A program made the translations under genes and the position numbers. Shown piece after piece: positions 25,037 through 38,185 of a stretch of 64,000 nt of DNA. The stretch comes from Hemerocallis citrina (taxonomy: Eukaryota; Streptophyta; Magnoliopsida; Asparagales; Asphodelaceae). The notes below the pieces were generated by a model. That model made no database searches, was not told the DNA's origin, and saw only the letters and a list, made by a program, of their open reading frames with translations. The stretch covers positions 47,238,458 through 47,302,457 of the forward strand of contig CM030365.1 in assembly GCA_017893485.1 (NCBI GenBank), read 5' to 3'. Each line of letters begins with the position of its first letter. Position 1 is the first letter of the stretch.

Positions 25037-26430
25037 TCTATATAATAAAACACAAAGAAAGCTATCAAGTGGCTCTCATTCATTTGGAAGAAAATCAACG
25101 GTCTAGATTTTTGCTTCCAAAAGACATTTTTCCTTCCAAATGTTTTTCCCCCAAAATAAAACAACTCCTTCATTTATTACTCTCTCTCTCTTCTCCCTCT
25201 TTTCTCCTTTTTCATAATTCTCTCTCTTTCTTCTCTCTTTTTTTTTACCCAGGTATGTCAACAAAAAAAAAAACAATGAACGTTTTTTTAGTTATGCAAT
25301 TTTGGATTATGTTTTTTTTATTATTTCAGTTTTTTAATTATGTTTTTTTCCCGGATTATGCTTTCATAACTCAACAACATTCACTTCCATTTAATTGCTT
25401 TCGAATTACCATATTTGATCTGATTGTATTATACTTTGACTCTCATTCATTTGGAAGAAAATCAACGGTCTAGATTTTTGCTTCCAAAAAACATTTTTCC
25501 TTCCAAATGTTTTTCACCCAAAATTCAAATTCCTCCTCCCAAAATAAAACAACTCCTTCATTTATTACTCTCTCTCTCTTTCCCCTCTTTTCTCCTTTTT
25601 CATAATTCTCTCTCTTTCTTCTCTCTTTTTTTTTACCCAGGTATGTCAACAAAAAAAAACAATGAACGTTTTTTTTAGTTATGCAATTTTGGATTATGTT
25701 TTTTTTATTATTTCAATTTTTTAATTATGTTTTTTTCCGGATTATGCTTTCATAACTCAACAACATTCACTTCCATTTAATTGCTTTCGAATTACCATAT
25801 TTGATCTGATTGTATTATACTTCACTGAGTAATTATTTAGATTAGAATGCTTCACTGAGTTAATTTTGATTAGAATGTTTTTTTTATTATGCAATTTCGG
25901 ATTATGCTTTTTTTGAATATTTGGGCATTTGTTGCTTTGAAAGATCGTTGCCAATTTTTTAATTGACTCGCTTGATCGTGCTTTTATGGAAAAACCCATG
26001 CTTAATCCCTATATTTTGGATTTTTTAGATGCAAAATTGTATCTTGATCTGCTTTGCTGTAATTTCACTTCACGTATATATCACAACAAATTTTCTCTTT
26101 TAAATTCATACATGGTTAACTACATAAAAAATAAATAAGGGAAAACTTACTCATGCAGTTTGAGGCGTTAACCGTAACTCATGCAGTTAGAAAATGAATT
26201 GCTACTTATGTTGGACTCCAAATAAAAAAAGAAATCTCTTATGCTCGTCACACATAGAAAGGAATTTTCGATTCACTACTATTGTAGATTCACAATACTA
26301 TTTTTTAATTTCGAGCTGCTAACAAATAATCCTGCAATATACACACTAATAAACATCAAGGTCACTTCATAATCCTACTTCAAAGTTTATCAATACATCA
26401 ACGTCTACTAGAAAATAAACATCTATATAA
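25037..26430 (+). mobile_element. Helitron-like insertion with internal duplication
   Basis: It opens 'TCTATATAATAAAACACAAAG' after an A, like plant Helitron 5' ends. A 367-bp unit is then present twice in tandem (25074-25440 and 25441-about 25822), beginning 'tctcattcatttggaag' and containing a pyrimidine tract ending 'tttacccaggtatgt'. The 3' end is not resolved: 'atctatataata' recurs at about 26423, and a CTAG lies at 26405-26409 but is not followed by T. F1 lacks such a segment and F2 is about 0.9 kb longer than F1, which supports an insertion. No transposase is encoded. Confidence 0.4.
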
Positions 26431-27896
26431 TACATCATGTTATGAATATATCATATTTTATCTTATTATTTTATCATATTTTATCTTGTCATATTATCAC
26501 ATGTCATGAATACATCATGCTATGTATCTTGTTACATTATCATATATCCTGCGTACACCATGCTATTCACGCACATCATATTATCCTATAAAATTTAAAT
26601 TTAATACCTGCATATCATACATATACCAAGCCATCAACCTCATTTTTTATCATATATAATTCTCATTTATTACCCACATGTCATATGTATACCATGCCCT
26701 AAATCACTTCATATTATCGTATATAAACCCAACATATCACGAATAGCACCAAATATTCAAAAATCAGGCAAAGGCACCACATCAGCACAATTTCAACTAT
26801 CAAACTTCCGTATTTACCCACAATTCATTATCCGACCAAAACTATCACAAATCATATTAGATAAGTTAAAAATTTTACCACAACATAATGTATATCGAGT
26901 ATAATCATACTCACATGAGGAAATGCGAAGACCGGCTATGAAAGCTCTCTGCTATTTTCTCCAAACCCGCTTCTTCTATTACCAAGTTTTAACACTAGTT
27001 AGGGTTAAAGATATCCAAATCACTCAGAAATAATAATTAAAATCATTCTAATCTCTCACAGACATTCCAAATCACTCAGAAATAATAATTAAAATCATTC
27101 TAATCTCTCACAGGTATTTCATCGAATGCCTGACGTGCATTATATGTATGCACATCCTCACAATTTTATTAACTAGGTTTTAAGCTTATAAATTTCTTCA
27201 AAAATTATTCTAAATTTCTTCTCATAATTTACAACAATTTCTATGGCCAATCTATAATAAATTTAAGGCATAAACTCTTTTAATTTCTAACCCAAAATTC
27301 TAACTCTTTTCAAATTTACTCCTACCATATCCAATAAAGAATTTATCATTTCTAACATGAAGATAATCTCCTAATCTCCATACTACCCTATTTCTCATGC
27401 CAAAAATTGAAAACATACAACCCTATAGAATTTAATGAAATTATTTCTCACCTTCCAAGAAGCAAATCTGAAAAATCAATGCCGGGATATTGAAGAGCAC
27501 CCTAAATTAGCTAACCCCCCCTAAACATTTCTCAATTTGGGTATGAATTTAATGGATTAGAAAACCCTAAAATGAAGAAAGAGAAGAAAAGGGGCATCGG
27601 GCATGGGTTTCGGTCGGGACAGGAGTGAGAGAAAGAAAGGAGAAATGGAGAAAAGAAATAGAAAGAAACTTTTATTATAAATTACTCAAAGATTCTTCTA
27701 TTATTTTTATACCCTTATATTTCTATTTTCATAATAACTCTAATAAAACCCACTCCACCGGATGAATAAATAAATTAAGGAATTTATATAAAATAAAATT
27801 ACATATTTATGCATGATAGTAACAATAATAATATCTGATAGCAATAAAAGAGTTACAAATGACTATTCTAAAATTATAAAATAGGAGGATGTTACA

Positions 27897-27995
27897 AGAG
27901 GGCTTCTAAGGACCCCAAAGGGAAGAAAAGGAAGTCGGCCTCGACCTCCGATGTATCTCCGAGAGGACAGCCTGAGAGGGAGAAGAGATCGAAGG
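27897..27995 (+). pseudogene. Tat-2 antisense ORF, exon 2 continuation
   Basis: The first five bases are the F2 target duplication. The rest is an open frame rich in basic residues ('KDPKGKKRKSAS'), in frame with 15513 once F2 and one duplication are discounted. The basic cluster occupies the same place as 'KAPKKRKKVASK' in Tat-3 exon 2, and resembles a nuclear localisation signal. G2 interrupts the frame at 27996. Confidence 0.75.
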
Positions 27996-29295
27996 AGTAA
28001 CACCCCGCAAAATTGAGTTATGACAATTTTGACCATCGTGTGTTATACACTTATATTTTGTACCATTACGGCTAATATCCGTAACATATTTTAATATAAA
28101 ATCATACATATTTTTTATTTTGACTATTTATCCATTTTTTCGTCTTCTCGAAATTTATTCTTATCCTATTTAAGGCAACTTGAACATCAATTTTCAATCT
28201 TTTAGTTTTACGTGAACGTGTCAATTATATATATTCCACCGTTACGTGCACGTAAAATTCTGAAAATGATTAATGGATGTGAGAGTTGGCTATATGGGCT
28301 ATCATTCTCGGTATTTTGTTTAAGTCAGGTAGGAGGGTAAGCTAGCTCTAGGTGTCATTATTCCTGTTTCAAATTAAGGATAAAGGGACTAGGAGAAGAT
28401 GTAATAAAACTTGAGCAAACGTAAGTGGGGTGTCTCTCTATAGTCTGACAGTGGATTTCTGGACTATAGACCGAGTCAGATGGTGGATTTCTGGACTGTG
28501 GTTACTTGCAGAGTGAGACAATCCTTAATTAAATCCGGGACTACAATTGATTTGACGATGGATTCCAGGATCATGAATAATCGGGCAGATGGGAGATAGT
28601 TCACCATTATATGTGTATATACCAGGACTGGAGCGACACTTGCAGGTTATTCGCACTATGAGGATTTCCATTAGTCTGACGGTGGATTCCAGGACTTTTC
28701 TGACGGTGGATTCCGGGATCGAAATCCGTATTTGTGAATGTCTAAAACTTGATTTTGTTACCGAGTAGTTTTCATGATGCAGGATTAAACCCTTTAATGT
28801 GGAGTATGTAGGTACTTGCCCTCGGACCTATGTAGTATGGGATGCATAGAATCTGAAAAAGTATGCATTAGTGTCATCATAGCGTAAACATCTGCATTAG
28901 GCATTAAGTCATATCATACACCGACATGTTTAAGATAGTCACTCTTTTACACTTTATAATACGTTCAAGTTTGTGGCTGCTAAAGTAAGTGAGTCGCTAT
29001 ATTACGGCATAGCGAGAATCGCCGTGTATAATATTGCGTCATTTGTATGTAATTGACGTGCCCACAATGTTCAATGCAGGGATTGGATTGACAAAGACTT
29101 AAAGATGAATTTGAAGTTATAGACTGTTTTAATGTTGATGTTTAAATTGTACATGTGTTATATTGTAGTGTTTATTTTTCCGCTGCATTGATGTAAAATG
29201 GACAGTGTTGTATAAAACGTTTTTTAAATTCCTTGTTAAATTCTACAAAATGATGTAAAAGATCATGTTGTGCTATGGATTTTGGGGCGTTACAG
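27996..29295 (+). mobile_element. G2 left (5') LTR, internally deleted
   Basis: Its first 260 bases match 30737-30965 and the rest, from 'tgaaaatgattaatggatg', matches 33217-34265. Five dispersed copies of 'gacggtggattccaggact'-type motifs lie between 28440 and 28715. Confidence 0.8.
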
Positions 29296-29298
29296 AGT

Positions 29299-29310
29299 GG
29301 TATCAGAGCC
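29299..29310 (+). other. Primer binding site of G2 (tRNA-Met)
   Basis: TGGTATCAGAGC, a perfect match, begins three bases after the LTR end TTACA at 29295 and is extended by 'ccaac'. Confidence 0.9.
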
Positions 29311-30735
29311 CAACTTCAATGAGTAGTACAAATTTACAAGAAAGACACATTATGGTGGACATTAAAAGTGTGAGTTCAGTTATAGAGATTTAAATGTAAG
29401 TTGATTTACATTTGTGTTGATACACTGATATCTTCTCCTCAGTTTCTCTATTGAATGGCTAGAGTCATGAATGATGATGTTATGGAACTTGCATTCATGA
29501 TGCTCTCCTCGTATACATTGATGTGAGGTTGTATGCGAGCATGTTTTTCCTTGGTATCAAAGTGGGTTTGAAGCTACATCCATGATACCTTACACGTAGA
29601 CTAAGTTTTTCACTTCTATTTTCTTCGTGGATTTTCTCATAGAACTTTTCATCTTTAACATTTAAGTTTTTTCAAATAATTATTTTCTTATAGTATTAAT
29701 TCACTTTGATATTTTTTATTTCATCTACAACCCTTAGTCCCAATATTTTAAGTTTGACTTACTCATTTCTTCTTGATGTTTCTTTTATGAACTTTTATGT
29801 TACCTATTTGTTTTCGTTACTCTTACGGATTCTATTAAGTTTTGAACTACTACTTATTTAATTATTTTTAAGACTATCATTTTTCTTTGTTGTTATTTCT
29901 ATCAGATTTTGAATTTTCATTTTGTATATTTACATTCACTTTAAAATTACTTGATTTTTACGATACTCTAATTTTTTCATGATTGAAATATTCTACTCAT
30001 ATAAATATGATATATCATTTTCTTTTATAGCCTATATTCGATACTATTGTTATTACATATTATTTGCTAATTTATTTTGTTATATTCTCTTTTCACTATT
30101 TATTGCTACTTATTAAATTTATAGCTTTACACTTCTCTAATATGATACATACACTCACTATTTATATTTTTATTTTATTTCAATTTTTTTTTATCATTCT
30201 TAGCTACTCCATATACTTTCCACTGATTTCTATATATATCATATATTTCCATATACTTACTATACATATTATTTTACACTTATCCTATTACTACATTACT
30301 ATCTTTATATATAATTATTTATGTTTATTAACCTAATTTACTAAACTACTTAATTGTTGTTCTCATTTGTATTTTCAACCCATGCATATGCATTATACTA
30401 TTTTCGTCTTAATGTTGTAAATCCTTTTCATTACTACTAATTTTATATATTCTATATTTAAAATCAATACATTCATTTTAATATTTTGACGTTGTAATTT
30501 CATTCACAACTTTTACATGAATTTTTATATCCCAATTTCAAAAATGCAACACCATGCTTTATTAAACATCCAATATCCAAGTACATATGGAAGATTACAT
30601 CTTCCTATCTCCCGTTTTGGTCCAACCTGACGCCGAGAGGGCAAATCTGCAACTAGATATCAATGGAGGAAAACTGCAACTGGTTGTCGTGGAGGCAAAG
30701 TCTGCAACCGCATGTCCAGAAGGCAAACTGCAATG
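29311..30735 (+). mobile_element. G2 interior: AT-rich, one small ORF
   Basis: The first ~280 bases match the G1 interior next to its primer site. Then follows about 1 kb of T-rich sequence in which I see nothing coding; the 90-residue ORF at 30064 is low-complexity. At 30587 an ORF begins 'MEDYIFLSPVLVQPD' and continues with the 9-residue units also seen in G1, until the LTR boundary at about 30735, where a small deletion removed the polypurine tract and the first ~35 bases of the LTR. Confidence 0.65.
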
Positions 30736-33700
30736 CCCATCGTGTGTTATGCACATATATTTTGTACCGTTACGGATAATATCCGTAATATATTTTAATA
30801 TAAAATCATACATATTTTGTATTTTGACTATTTATCCATTTTTCCATCTTCTCGAAATTCATTCTTATCCTATTTGAGGCAACGTGAATATCAAATTTCA
30901 ATCTTTGTGTTTTTATGTACACGTGTCAATTACGTATATTCCACCATTACGTATAATATTTTCTATGTGTTACAATTACTTATTTATGACTTGTTCGAAT
31001 TTGTTTTATAAACGGAAATTCATTTTCTCCTATTGTGACTAAAATATTTTATACGTGCGGTGCACGTATTTTCTATGTACTTGTTGATTACATTATGATA
31101 TATGTATAACGAAATATAATTTCTATGTTGTATTCGATTACTTATAAACATTTTCCCGTCAATAAAATATATTTCGAATTTTAATAATTTACATGCGACG
31201 CACGTGTTTGCAGTGCACGTGTTAGCTGTATTGTTTTTCAAAATAATTTTTTTTATGCACATGCATTTGAACGTAAAATTTTATATGCATAAAATTTTAT
31301 ATGCATGGTTGCCTCTAAAATTTTCCAAGTGATGCACATTTTTTTCTTCTCTCTTTATTTATCACATTTTTTTATTATTTTTATAAAAACACATGGGCCT
31401 ACAATTTCTTTTAAAACCCACAAATATTATTTAAATGAGAGCCCACACAACTTGTCATGTTGAATACCCAATTTTATTCAAAAGAAAATATAAAGTATTA
31501 AATAGGTGGTGTACACAAAGCAAGTGTACGTGCACACGTTCAATGTGCACATTCCCAAAAGAGGTGGGCGGCTGCATTGGTGGGTGAGTTGAGAGAGTGA
31601 GGGTATTAGTGGGTGAGTGGTTATTGTAACTACATCTAATCCCCTAAATGAATAGCCCACCTAAACCATTCACAACACACACAGATTAAATCAAAACAAA
31701 GAGTTAGGCTGAGGTGATTTTGGGTGTTGCTGTGCATTTCGGGAAGGGGAGCTTTTGGCCTTTTGTGGGTTTCTTTTGGAGCTTTTTGGAGGGGTTTTTG
31801 GTACTATGGAATTCTTCTAATAGGTGGGTGTCTTCTCTTACTTTCTAGATAATGTAGAAAGCATTTTTAGGTGTTGTGTGATTTATTTTGGCTAGTTTAA
31901 TGAGTTCTACAAGTTAAATTAATGCATGTTGTAGTGATAAAGATTCCTAATGGTAGAATATTATAGAATTTATTGTATGTTAATGAAAAGTTACATCATT
32001 TATTTGGTAGGTTATGATTGAGAAAATTTAATTAAAGGCATGTTTAGAATTGTTAGGCACAAATAATTAACTTGATTAAATTGCACAAATTTTGTCCCTT
32101 ACAAATTGGTTAAAAATGTGTATAAAATGTGGATAAACTGTAAGAAAAAATTAGAAAAATGTTTTGGGGAAGGAAATGGTTATAGTAGAATAAAATAAAA
32201 TATGCATTAATGTTAGTAGAACAATTATCTAGCTAGAGTATTTGTTTTTAATTCTTATGAGAGAGAAACAATTAATTTTGGAAAATTGAAGTTAATTCTT
32301 CATTAATGTGAATAAAGTCAGTAAAACAACAATTTTGGAGATTCATGGATATAAAATAGTAGTATTAATTTGAAGAAACGAGTAGAAATCATAAATAGTT
32401 GAATAAATTAAAATATGGGAATAAACTGAGAGTCGGTATTTAAAGTTATTAAGTCCTATATAGGCAGAAGACCCGCTTGGCCTTAGTGGCTAGCGTGGGC
32501 GCTGAAGCACCACGCGCTGCCACGTGGTGCCCCTTGGGGTTTGGTTGGGGGTCTCGGGTTCGAACCCTCTTGTGCACAAAAGCGCATTTTTGTGTTTTTT
32601 GGGGTTTTTGGGTTTTAAAAATTCAAAAAAAAATTATATAAATATTTTGAAATATTATGGGAACATCTAAAAAATATTTCATACTATTTTAGTTTATATT
32701 TGGGGGTTTTAAAGTCATTTTTCACCAATATATTGAGTTAAGTTCAATTTGAAAAAAAATAAATATAAAGGAGATATATAGAATTAAAGATTTTCTGAAT
32801 CGATTATAAAAATCAAAATGTGAGTTGGTAATGAAGGAAATTTAGGAATAAATTGTTAAGTAAATTTTGTATTATAAAGTGATGATTTTAATTGAAGAAA
32901 TTTAATATGCTTGAATCCTAGTAAGAGAAAAGATTGTGTAGATCTAGTATCATGAAAGTGATTTGTTGATTGATCAATTAAAGAGTATTGTTTTTGAGCA
33001 ATTTGATTTGGAAATTGATATAGAATGTTAATATAAGAGAAGAAATGTTTTGGCAAAAGATTGAATAAAAGAAGTTTAATGAATAAGAATTCAAAAGTGA
33101 TAAAGAAGAAATGATGATAAAGATGTTTATGTTGAGATTAGATAAAACCTAATTAATCTCTATAATGAGATGATTGTTGTATCTAGAGGCTTAGTGAGAC
33201 CCAGGTAACGGCAAGTGATGAAAATGATTAATGGATGTGAGAGTTGGCTATTTGGGCTATCATTTCGGTATTTTGTTTAAGACCGGTTGGAGGGTAAGCT
33301 AACTCTAGGTGGCATTTTTTATGTTTCAAATTAAGGATAAAGACAATAGGAGAATATGTAATAAAACTTAGGCAAACTTAAGTGGGGTATCTATGTATAT
33401 TTTGACGGTGGATTCCTGGACTATAGACCCCATCAGACGGTGGATTCCTGAATAATGGTTGATTGCGGGGTGAGACGATCCCCAATTAAATCCGGGACTA
33501 TGATTGATTTGGCGGTGGATTCCAGGATCATGAATAGTCGGGCAGATGGGAGGTAGTTCACCATTATATGTGTATATACCGAGGCTGGAGCGGCACTGCG
33601 GGATATTCGCACAACGATGATTTCCGTATAGTCTGACAGTGGATACCATGACTGGTTTGACGGTGGATTTCGATATCTGAATTCGTACTTGTGGAATGTC

Positions 33701-34265
33701 TAAAATTTGATTTTGTTATCGAGTAGTTTTCATGGCAAGGGATTACTTTAATGTGGAGTACGTAGGTGTTTGCCCTTGGACCTATGTATATGGGATGCAT
33801 AGAATTTAAACAAGTATGCATTAGTGTCATCATAGAGTAAACATCTGCATTAGGCATTAAATCATATCATACACCGACATGTTTAGGATAGTCACTCTTT
33901 TACACTTTATGATGCATTCTGGTTTGTGGTTGCTAAAGTAAGTGAGTAGCTATATTACGGTATAGCAAGGATCACCGTGTATTGTATGGCATTAGTTGTA
34001 TGTAATTGACGTGCCTACAGTGTTCAATGTAAGACTTGGATTGGCAAAGACATAAAGAAGAATTTGAAGTTATAGATTATTTTAATGTTGATGTATAAAT
34101 TGTACATGTGTTATATTGTAATCTTTATTTTTCCGTTGCGTTGATGTAAAATGAACAGTGCTGTATAATAAAAAGTTTTTTAAATTCCTTGTAAAATTGT
34201 ACGAAATGAATTAAAAGATTTTGTTGTGCTACGAATTACCGTGTTTTGAAATTTAGAGCGTTACA
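30736..34265 (+). mobile_element. G2 right (3') LTR, 3.5 kb
   Basis: It is continuous from 'catcgtgtgttatgcac' to GAGCGTTACA. Around 32470-32575 it contains 'tggccttagtgg' and 'ggttcgaaccc', which look like the A and B boxes of a tRNA-type promoter about 80 bases apart. The 'gacggtggattcctgg' motifs recur at 33405-33680. Confidence 0.8.
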
Positions 34266-34829
34266 GAAGTCCTAGGTCATTCATGACCAGGATGAGGAGT
34301 CTCCAAGGGCTCCACCGAGCGAGATCTCCATCAGAGCCATCGATTTAGCTGAGTCTCCTCTTCCCCCATTCCACCCGAAGCTGAAGACCCTCCTTAGCAA
34401 TAAGGCCGGTGAGAGTTTTAGGCCTGATTGGGTTGTGAAAGTGGTTGATTAATAATGGAGTCCCATGTGGCTCTTGAGGTGGTGAACAACATAGCCCCTC
34501 TGAGGGACACGATGGACAGGAGGTTTTAGTGTACTTTTTTCTAAGTGTTTTACTTCCTTCTTGTAGACTATGCTATAGGGGGCAGAGTTGAAGAGGTAGT
34601 ACGAACACGAACTTAAGTGCGCTACCCAAAATTCGCAACGACTTGAAAAAGAATGGCAGCAGGAGAAGCTTTGCACTGACGCGCTTCAGAAAATGGTGAA
34701 GGAGATGGAGGAGGAGCTCAATGTTGGGGCCTTAGACCATGGAATTCTGATGGCGAAGAAAGAAGCTTGGAAGGAGGAGCGGATGAAGCTGGATGCTGAG
34801 CTCGAAAGACCATGGACTGGGTCATCTCG
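34266..34829 (+). pseudogene. Tat-2 antisense ORF, exon 2 end and exon 3
   Basis: One frame from 34275 reads through an acidic, proline-rich segment ('DEESPRAPPSEIS', 'PLPPFHPKLKTL') to about 34445. A shifted frame gives 'ESHVALEVVNNIAPL', comparable to 'SLACMQAVRHLAM' in Tat-3. After 'cttcttgtag' at 34566 comes a third part with 'LEKEWQQEKLCTDALQKM' and further heptad-like residues, a predicted coiled coil as in Tat-3 exon 3. Frameshifts and stops are present. A2 cuts it at 34830. Confidence 0.65.
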
Positions 34830-37800
34830 TGTCACACCCCGCTTCTTAAAAAGAATACGGAATACGGATACGCAATAAAAGCCCAGCGAATGATTTTCAT
34901 CATCCATAAGCTGTTCAAGAAATCTTTACAACATTCTCAGGAATCATCAGAGTCGGAAGCAAAAGAATTAACCACATGCACATATGAGCCAAAATACCAA
35001 CAAGAATACTTAAAACCAAATATATAAATATCAAATAGTCATGATCTGAATAAAACAAATATCTTGGGTCACATTACCAAATACAAGAATAAATCCAAGT
35101 CTCAAAATACAATATTGTTCAAGCAAGCTACAAGAAATAATAATAATAAAATCCAACACTAATACTTCATGTCTCCGATACCATCTGGAACCTGTTCTCG
35201 AAAATCTGCAATTCAACGAATGTAGGAAATAGGAAAAGAGAAAAACAAGTACCTATCAATTGCAAGTTACGGGCCACTTATAATGTAGGATACAAGCACA
35301 TGGGGAAAACTAACTAGCAACATGGTATAAGTATGATATCAACATAAATAACTAGCATGGTAAGGTGATCAAGTGTACATGGCATGAATCAAGTGTGAAG
35401 TAAATCAAGTATCATGTAAACATGCATCAAGTGTCAAGTATCATGTAATCATGTATCAAGTCTCATGTATCATGTAGTCAAGTATCAAGTTCAAGTATCA
35501 AGTTGTCAAGCAAGCATGTATCATGTCTTGTAGTGAATTACTATCTAGGTAGCACTTCATGCATCCCATATGGCATGGTTGTTACATCAAACAGTTTCGC
35601 TTTAGATTTCATAGTGGACCATAGACGGGCAATATACTCAGGGACAAGTCAAGTAATCGAGCTCCAAGCTCAAAGTATCAGTATCATGTAATCACGTGTC
35701 AAGTTGTGCAAGTGGCAAGTATTGTATCTTGCGTGCAAGTATCAAGTAATCACGTGTCAAGTATCATGTCTCAAGTAATCACGTAGGATCAGTGGATCCC
35801 CTTCCGAGTACACGTTTCCGAATTATTCACTATTAGATCTGTCCCTTAAACCCCAGCTTGATTATTTATTATTAATGTCAAACAAGCATGTATATGTGAA
35901 AAATAATTAAGAATAACATAGCATGATCATGTGGTAAGTTCAAGTTGCAAGATAAACATGTATGAGTGCAAGATAATACATGAAAGAATAAAACAGACAA
36001 TTCTCAAGTTCAGGACAACAAGACTATACTATAGTAAAACAGTGATTCTCAGTGTTACAAACAAGCAAATCTGGGTCCGTCGAAGGATCTGGAAAATAGA
36101 CTTCCACACGAATCCAGCGAATATAAATAAGTCATATATTAATTCACAAAAATATAGCTCAAAACTGATTTGAACACAAAAATAGGTTCAGCCAGAAATC
36201 AGGAAAACAAATTCAAGAATAGGAAAATAGCATGAAAACACATTAAATAATTTCACAAAAAATCTAGAGTATTCCCCTATATGTCCAGTATCTAAATATA
36301 AAGTTTCAGATTTTTCCAGTAAAATTAGATCAGTAATCAAAAATAAGAAATCATCACGAAAACATAGTTTGGCAAATCTGGAAATCCCCACACTGTTGTA
36401 CGAGAACTATGATATCTCGCAACCAATAAAACAAAATCCAATTCCGCCAAAGGGATATGAAAATAGATAAAATATACTAACTTTCATATTTTACAAACAT
36501 TTTTCATAAAGTAAAATGAATCATAGTGAAAATAAGATTCTTTACTAAGCAGCAAGTAAAATACAGTAAGTATAAAATTCATAAACGAGCAAGAAACAAC
36601 ACATAAAACTAATCAATAAAATTCACCAAAATTCTGGGTAATCCCTAACTAGATAAAGAAAGACTGACCAAAGTTTTGGATCAAAATAATATATGTATCA
36701 TAGTTCTTTAAAATGATTTGTCATCAAAATTACCAAAAAACAGAATCTGGAAAAGATCGACACCTCTGTAGTAAAACAGTCATAACTCACTCATACGAAA
36801 ATGAAATCAAGCAAGGTCAGAGTGGTTTAAAAATAGAAAAAATTCTCTAAATCTCATGTTTTATACCGAAATTAAGATACTGACTTCAAGACAGTCCAAA
36901 ACAGCAAACAAAACAGATCAGCGACAAAATACAGAATTTTCCCTTAAAAACAAAATCAACATAGATTCAAGAAAATTGATCCAAACACATTCAAACATGA
37001 AATCGAGTCTACCAAGTGTCCAAACATCATAATTTAGGGTATCTAACATGTCCACACCAAATATATCACATGGGTCTCAACCAAAATACGAATTCTCATA
37101 CAAGTCTCACATACATGATCCAAATCAAGAACGGGTAAATCCTAAGTTAATTCATGTCTATATTGTGTCGTGAGTCATCTATAGTCAAATTTTCACAATA
37201 GAGACAAAACCCATCAAGCATATCACAAACAAGAGTCGTCTCTAGACCCAACTACACTATAGGTGGTATTTTTGACTTGTATCAAACAAATGAATTGGAG
37301 TACAAGTTACTTGCCTTAACCGAAGATGAAGAACAACGAAACCCAAGAGTAACGGGAGTGGATTCCCAGCAATGAGCGAAAACCACTATTGAAAATCCAC
37401 GATCCAACAAAAATCACGAATCACACACGCACAACACTCTTATACGCGCGAAGCAACAAGATAGCAAGAGAGATCACAAGAGCGAGCACACCACGAAGAG
37501 AACTAGGGTTTGTATGGAGGTGTAGGACGTGCAAGGAGATGTCGGCCAAAGGGGAGAGGAGATGGGGGCTCGGGTTTAGGTGCAGGCCAAGAGGGAGAAG
37601 GGGAGAGGTGGTTGGGATGGTGCAGGTCAGAAGGGGGCTTTCGGCCTGGGGGTCGGGTCAGGCGGGTGAGCGGCGCAAGCACGGGAGAGAGAGAGGGAGA
37701 CCGGGTATTGGAGGGGATGAGTATTTAGGGTTAGGGTTTAGATGAGAGGGTTTATATATAGGGTTTAGGATGTGGGTTAATGGGTTAATGGGTATTAGGA

Positions 37801-38185
37801 GTAGTAGTAGGTTTACCAAATGGGTTATGGACTTGGGTCAATCAAATAGGAAAACAAATAGGGTTGTGGGATTTTTAATTTGGCTTTGGTAGTCAAATAG
37901 GGTTCAAACAAAAAGATTGGAAAATAGGACACCCAATCACCACCATCTCAAGCTGCCAAAAACAAAATAAAGAGAACGAGACCCAAAATGAAGAAAGAAC
38001 AAAAAAAAATGAAGAACGAAACAAAAGAGACAATCAATCAAACACAAGGAGCTCAAAATGAAATAAAGCGAATATATATATTGAAAACAAACTCCAATAT
38101 ATGGTTCAGAAAGAATACAAGAGAGAAAATACACCAAAACGAAAAATACACTCAAAAATACACAAAATGAAAAACAGGGGTTGCA
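34830..38185 (-). mobile_element. A2: solo LTR of the A family (3.36 kb)
   Basis: It starts TGTCACACCCCGC and ends AGGGGTTGCA (TTACA mutated), with TCTCG on both sides (34825-34829 and 38186-38190). It aligns along its length with the A1 LTR. A TATA-like 'CTATATATAAACC' on the minus strand lies near 37750-37762, about 430 bases from the promoter end. The ORFs at 37389-37745 and 37937-38155 are in the G-rich leader and AT-rich U3 and are not supported as genes. Confidence 0.9.

Larger units (their letters stand above)
15514..27896 (-). mobile_element. F2: solo LTR of the F family, host to G1
   Basis: It starts TGTAACGACCC and ends GATGTTACA, flanked by AGAGG on both sides (15509-15513 and 27897-27901). 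Its two ends are the reverse complements of the ends of F1. After removing G1 (16545-23630 plus one duplication) about 5.3 kb remain, roughly 0.9 kb more than F1. No primer site, polypurine tract or coding region belongs to it, so it is a solo LTR. Segment 23636-25030 carries the 'gcaccccaaacataatttgg' motif typical of the family. Segment 26440-27890 is AT-rich and featureless. Confidence 0.8.
27996..34265 (+). mobile_element. G2: second non-autonomous G-family element
   Basis: It starts AGTAACACCCCG (TG mutated to AG) and ends GAGCGTTACA, between GAAGG (27991-27995) and GAAGT (34266-34270), a 4-of-5 match. Left LTR 27996-29295, interior 29296-30735, right LTR from about 30736. The left LTR lacks about 2.2 kb found in the right one (jump at about 28258, corresponding to 30965-33217). 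The interior matches G1 in reverse and has no retroviral-type genes. Confidence 0.8.

Noticed and set aside
32460..32580. A functional tRNA gene
   Set aside because: A- and B-box-like cores are about 80 bases apart and no cloverleaf with acceptor stem can be drawn; kept only as a promoter-like finding.
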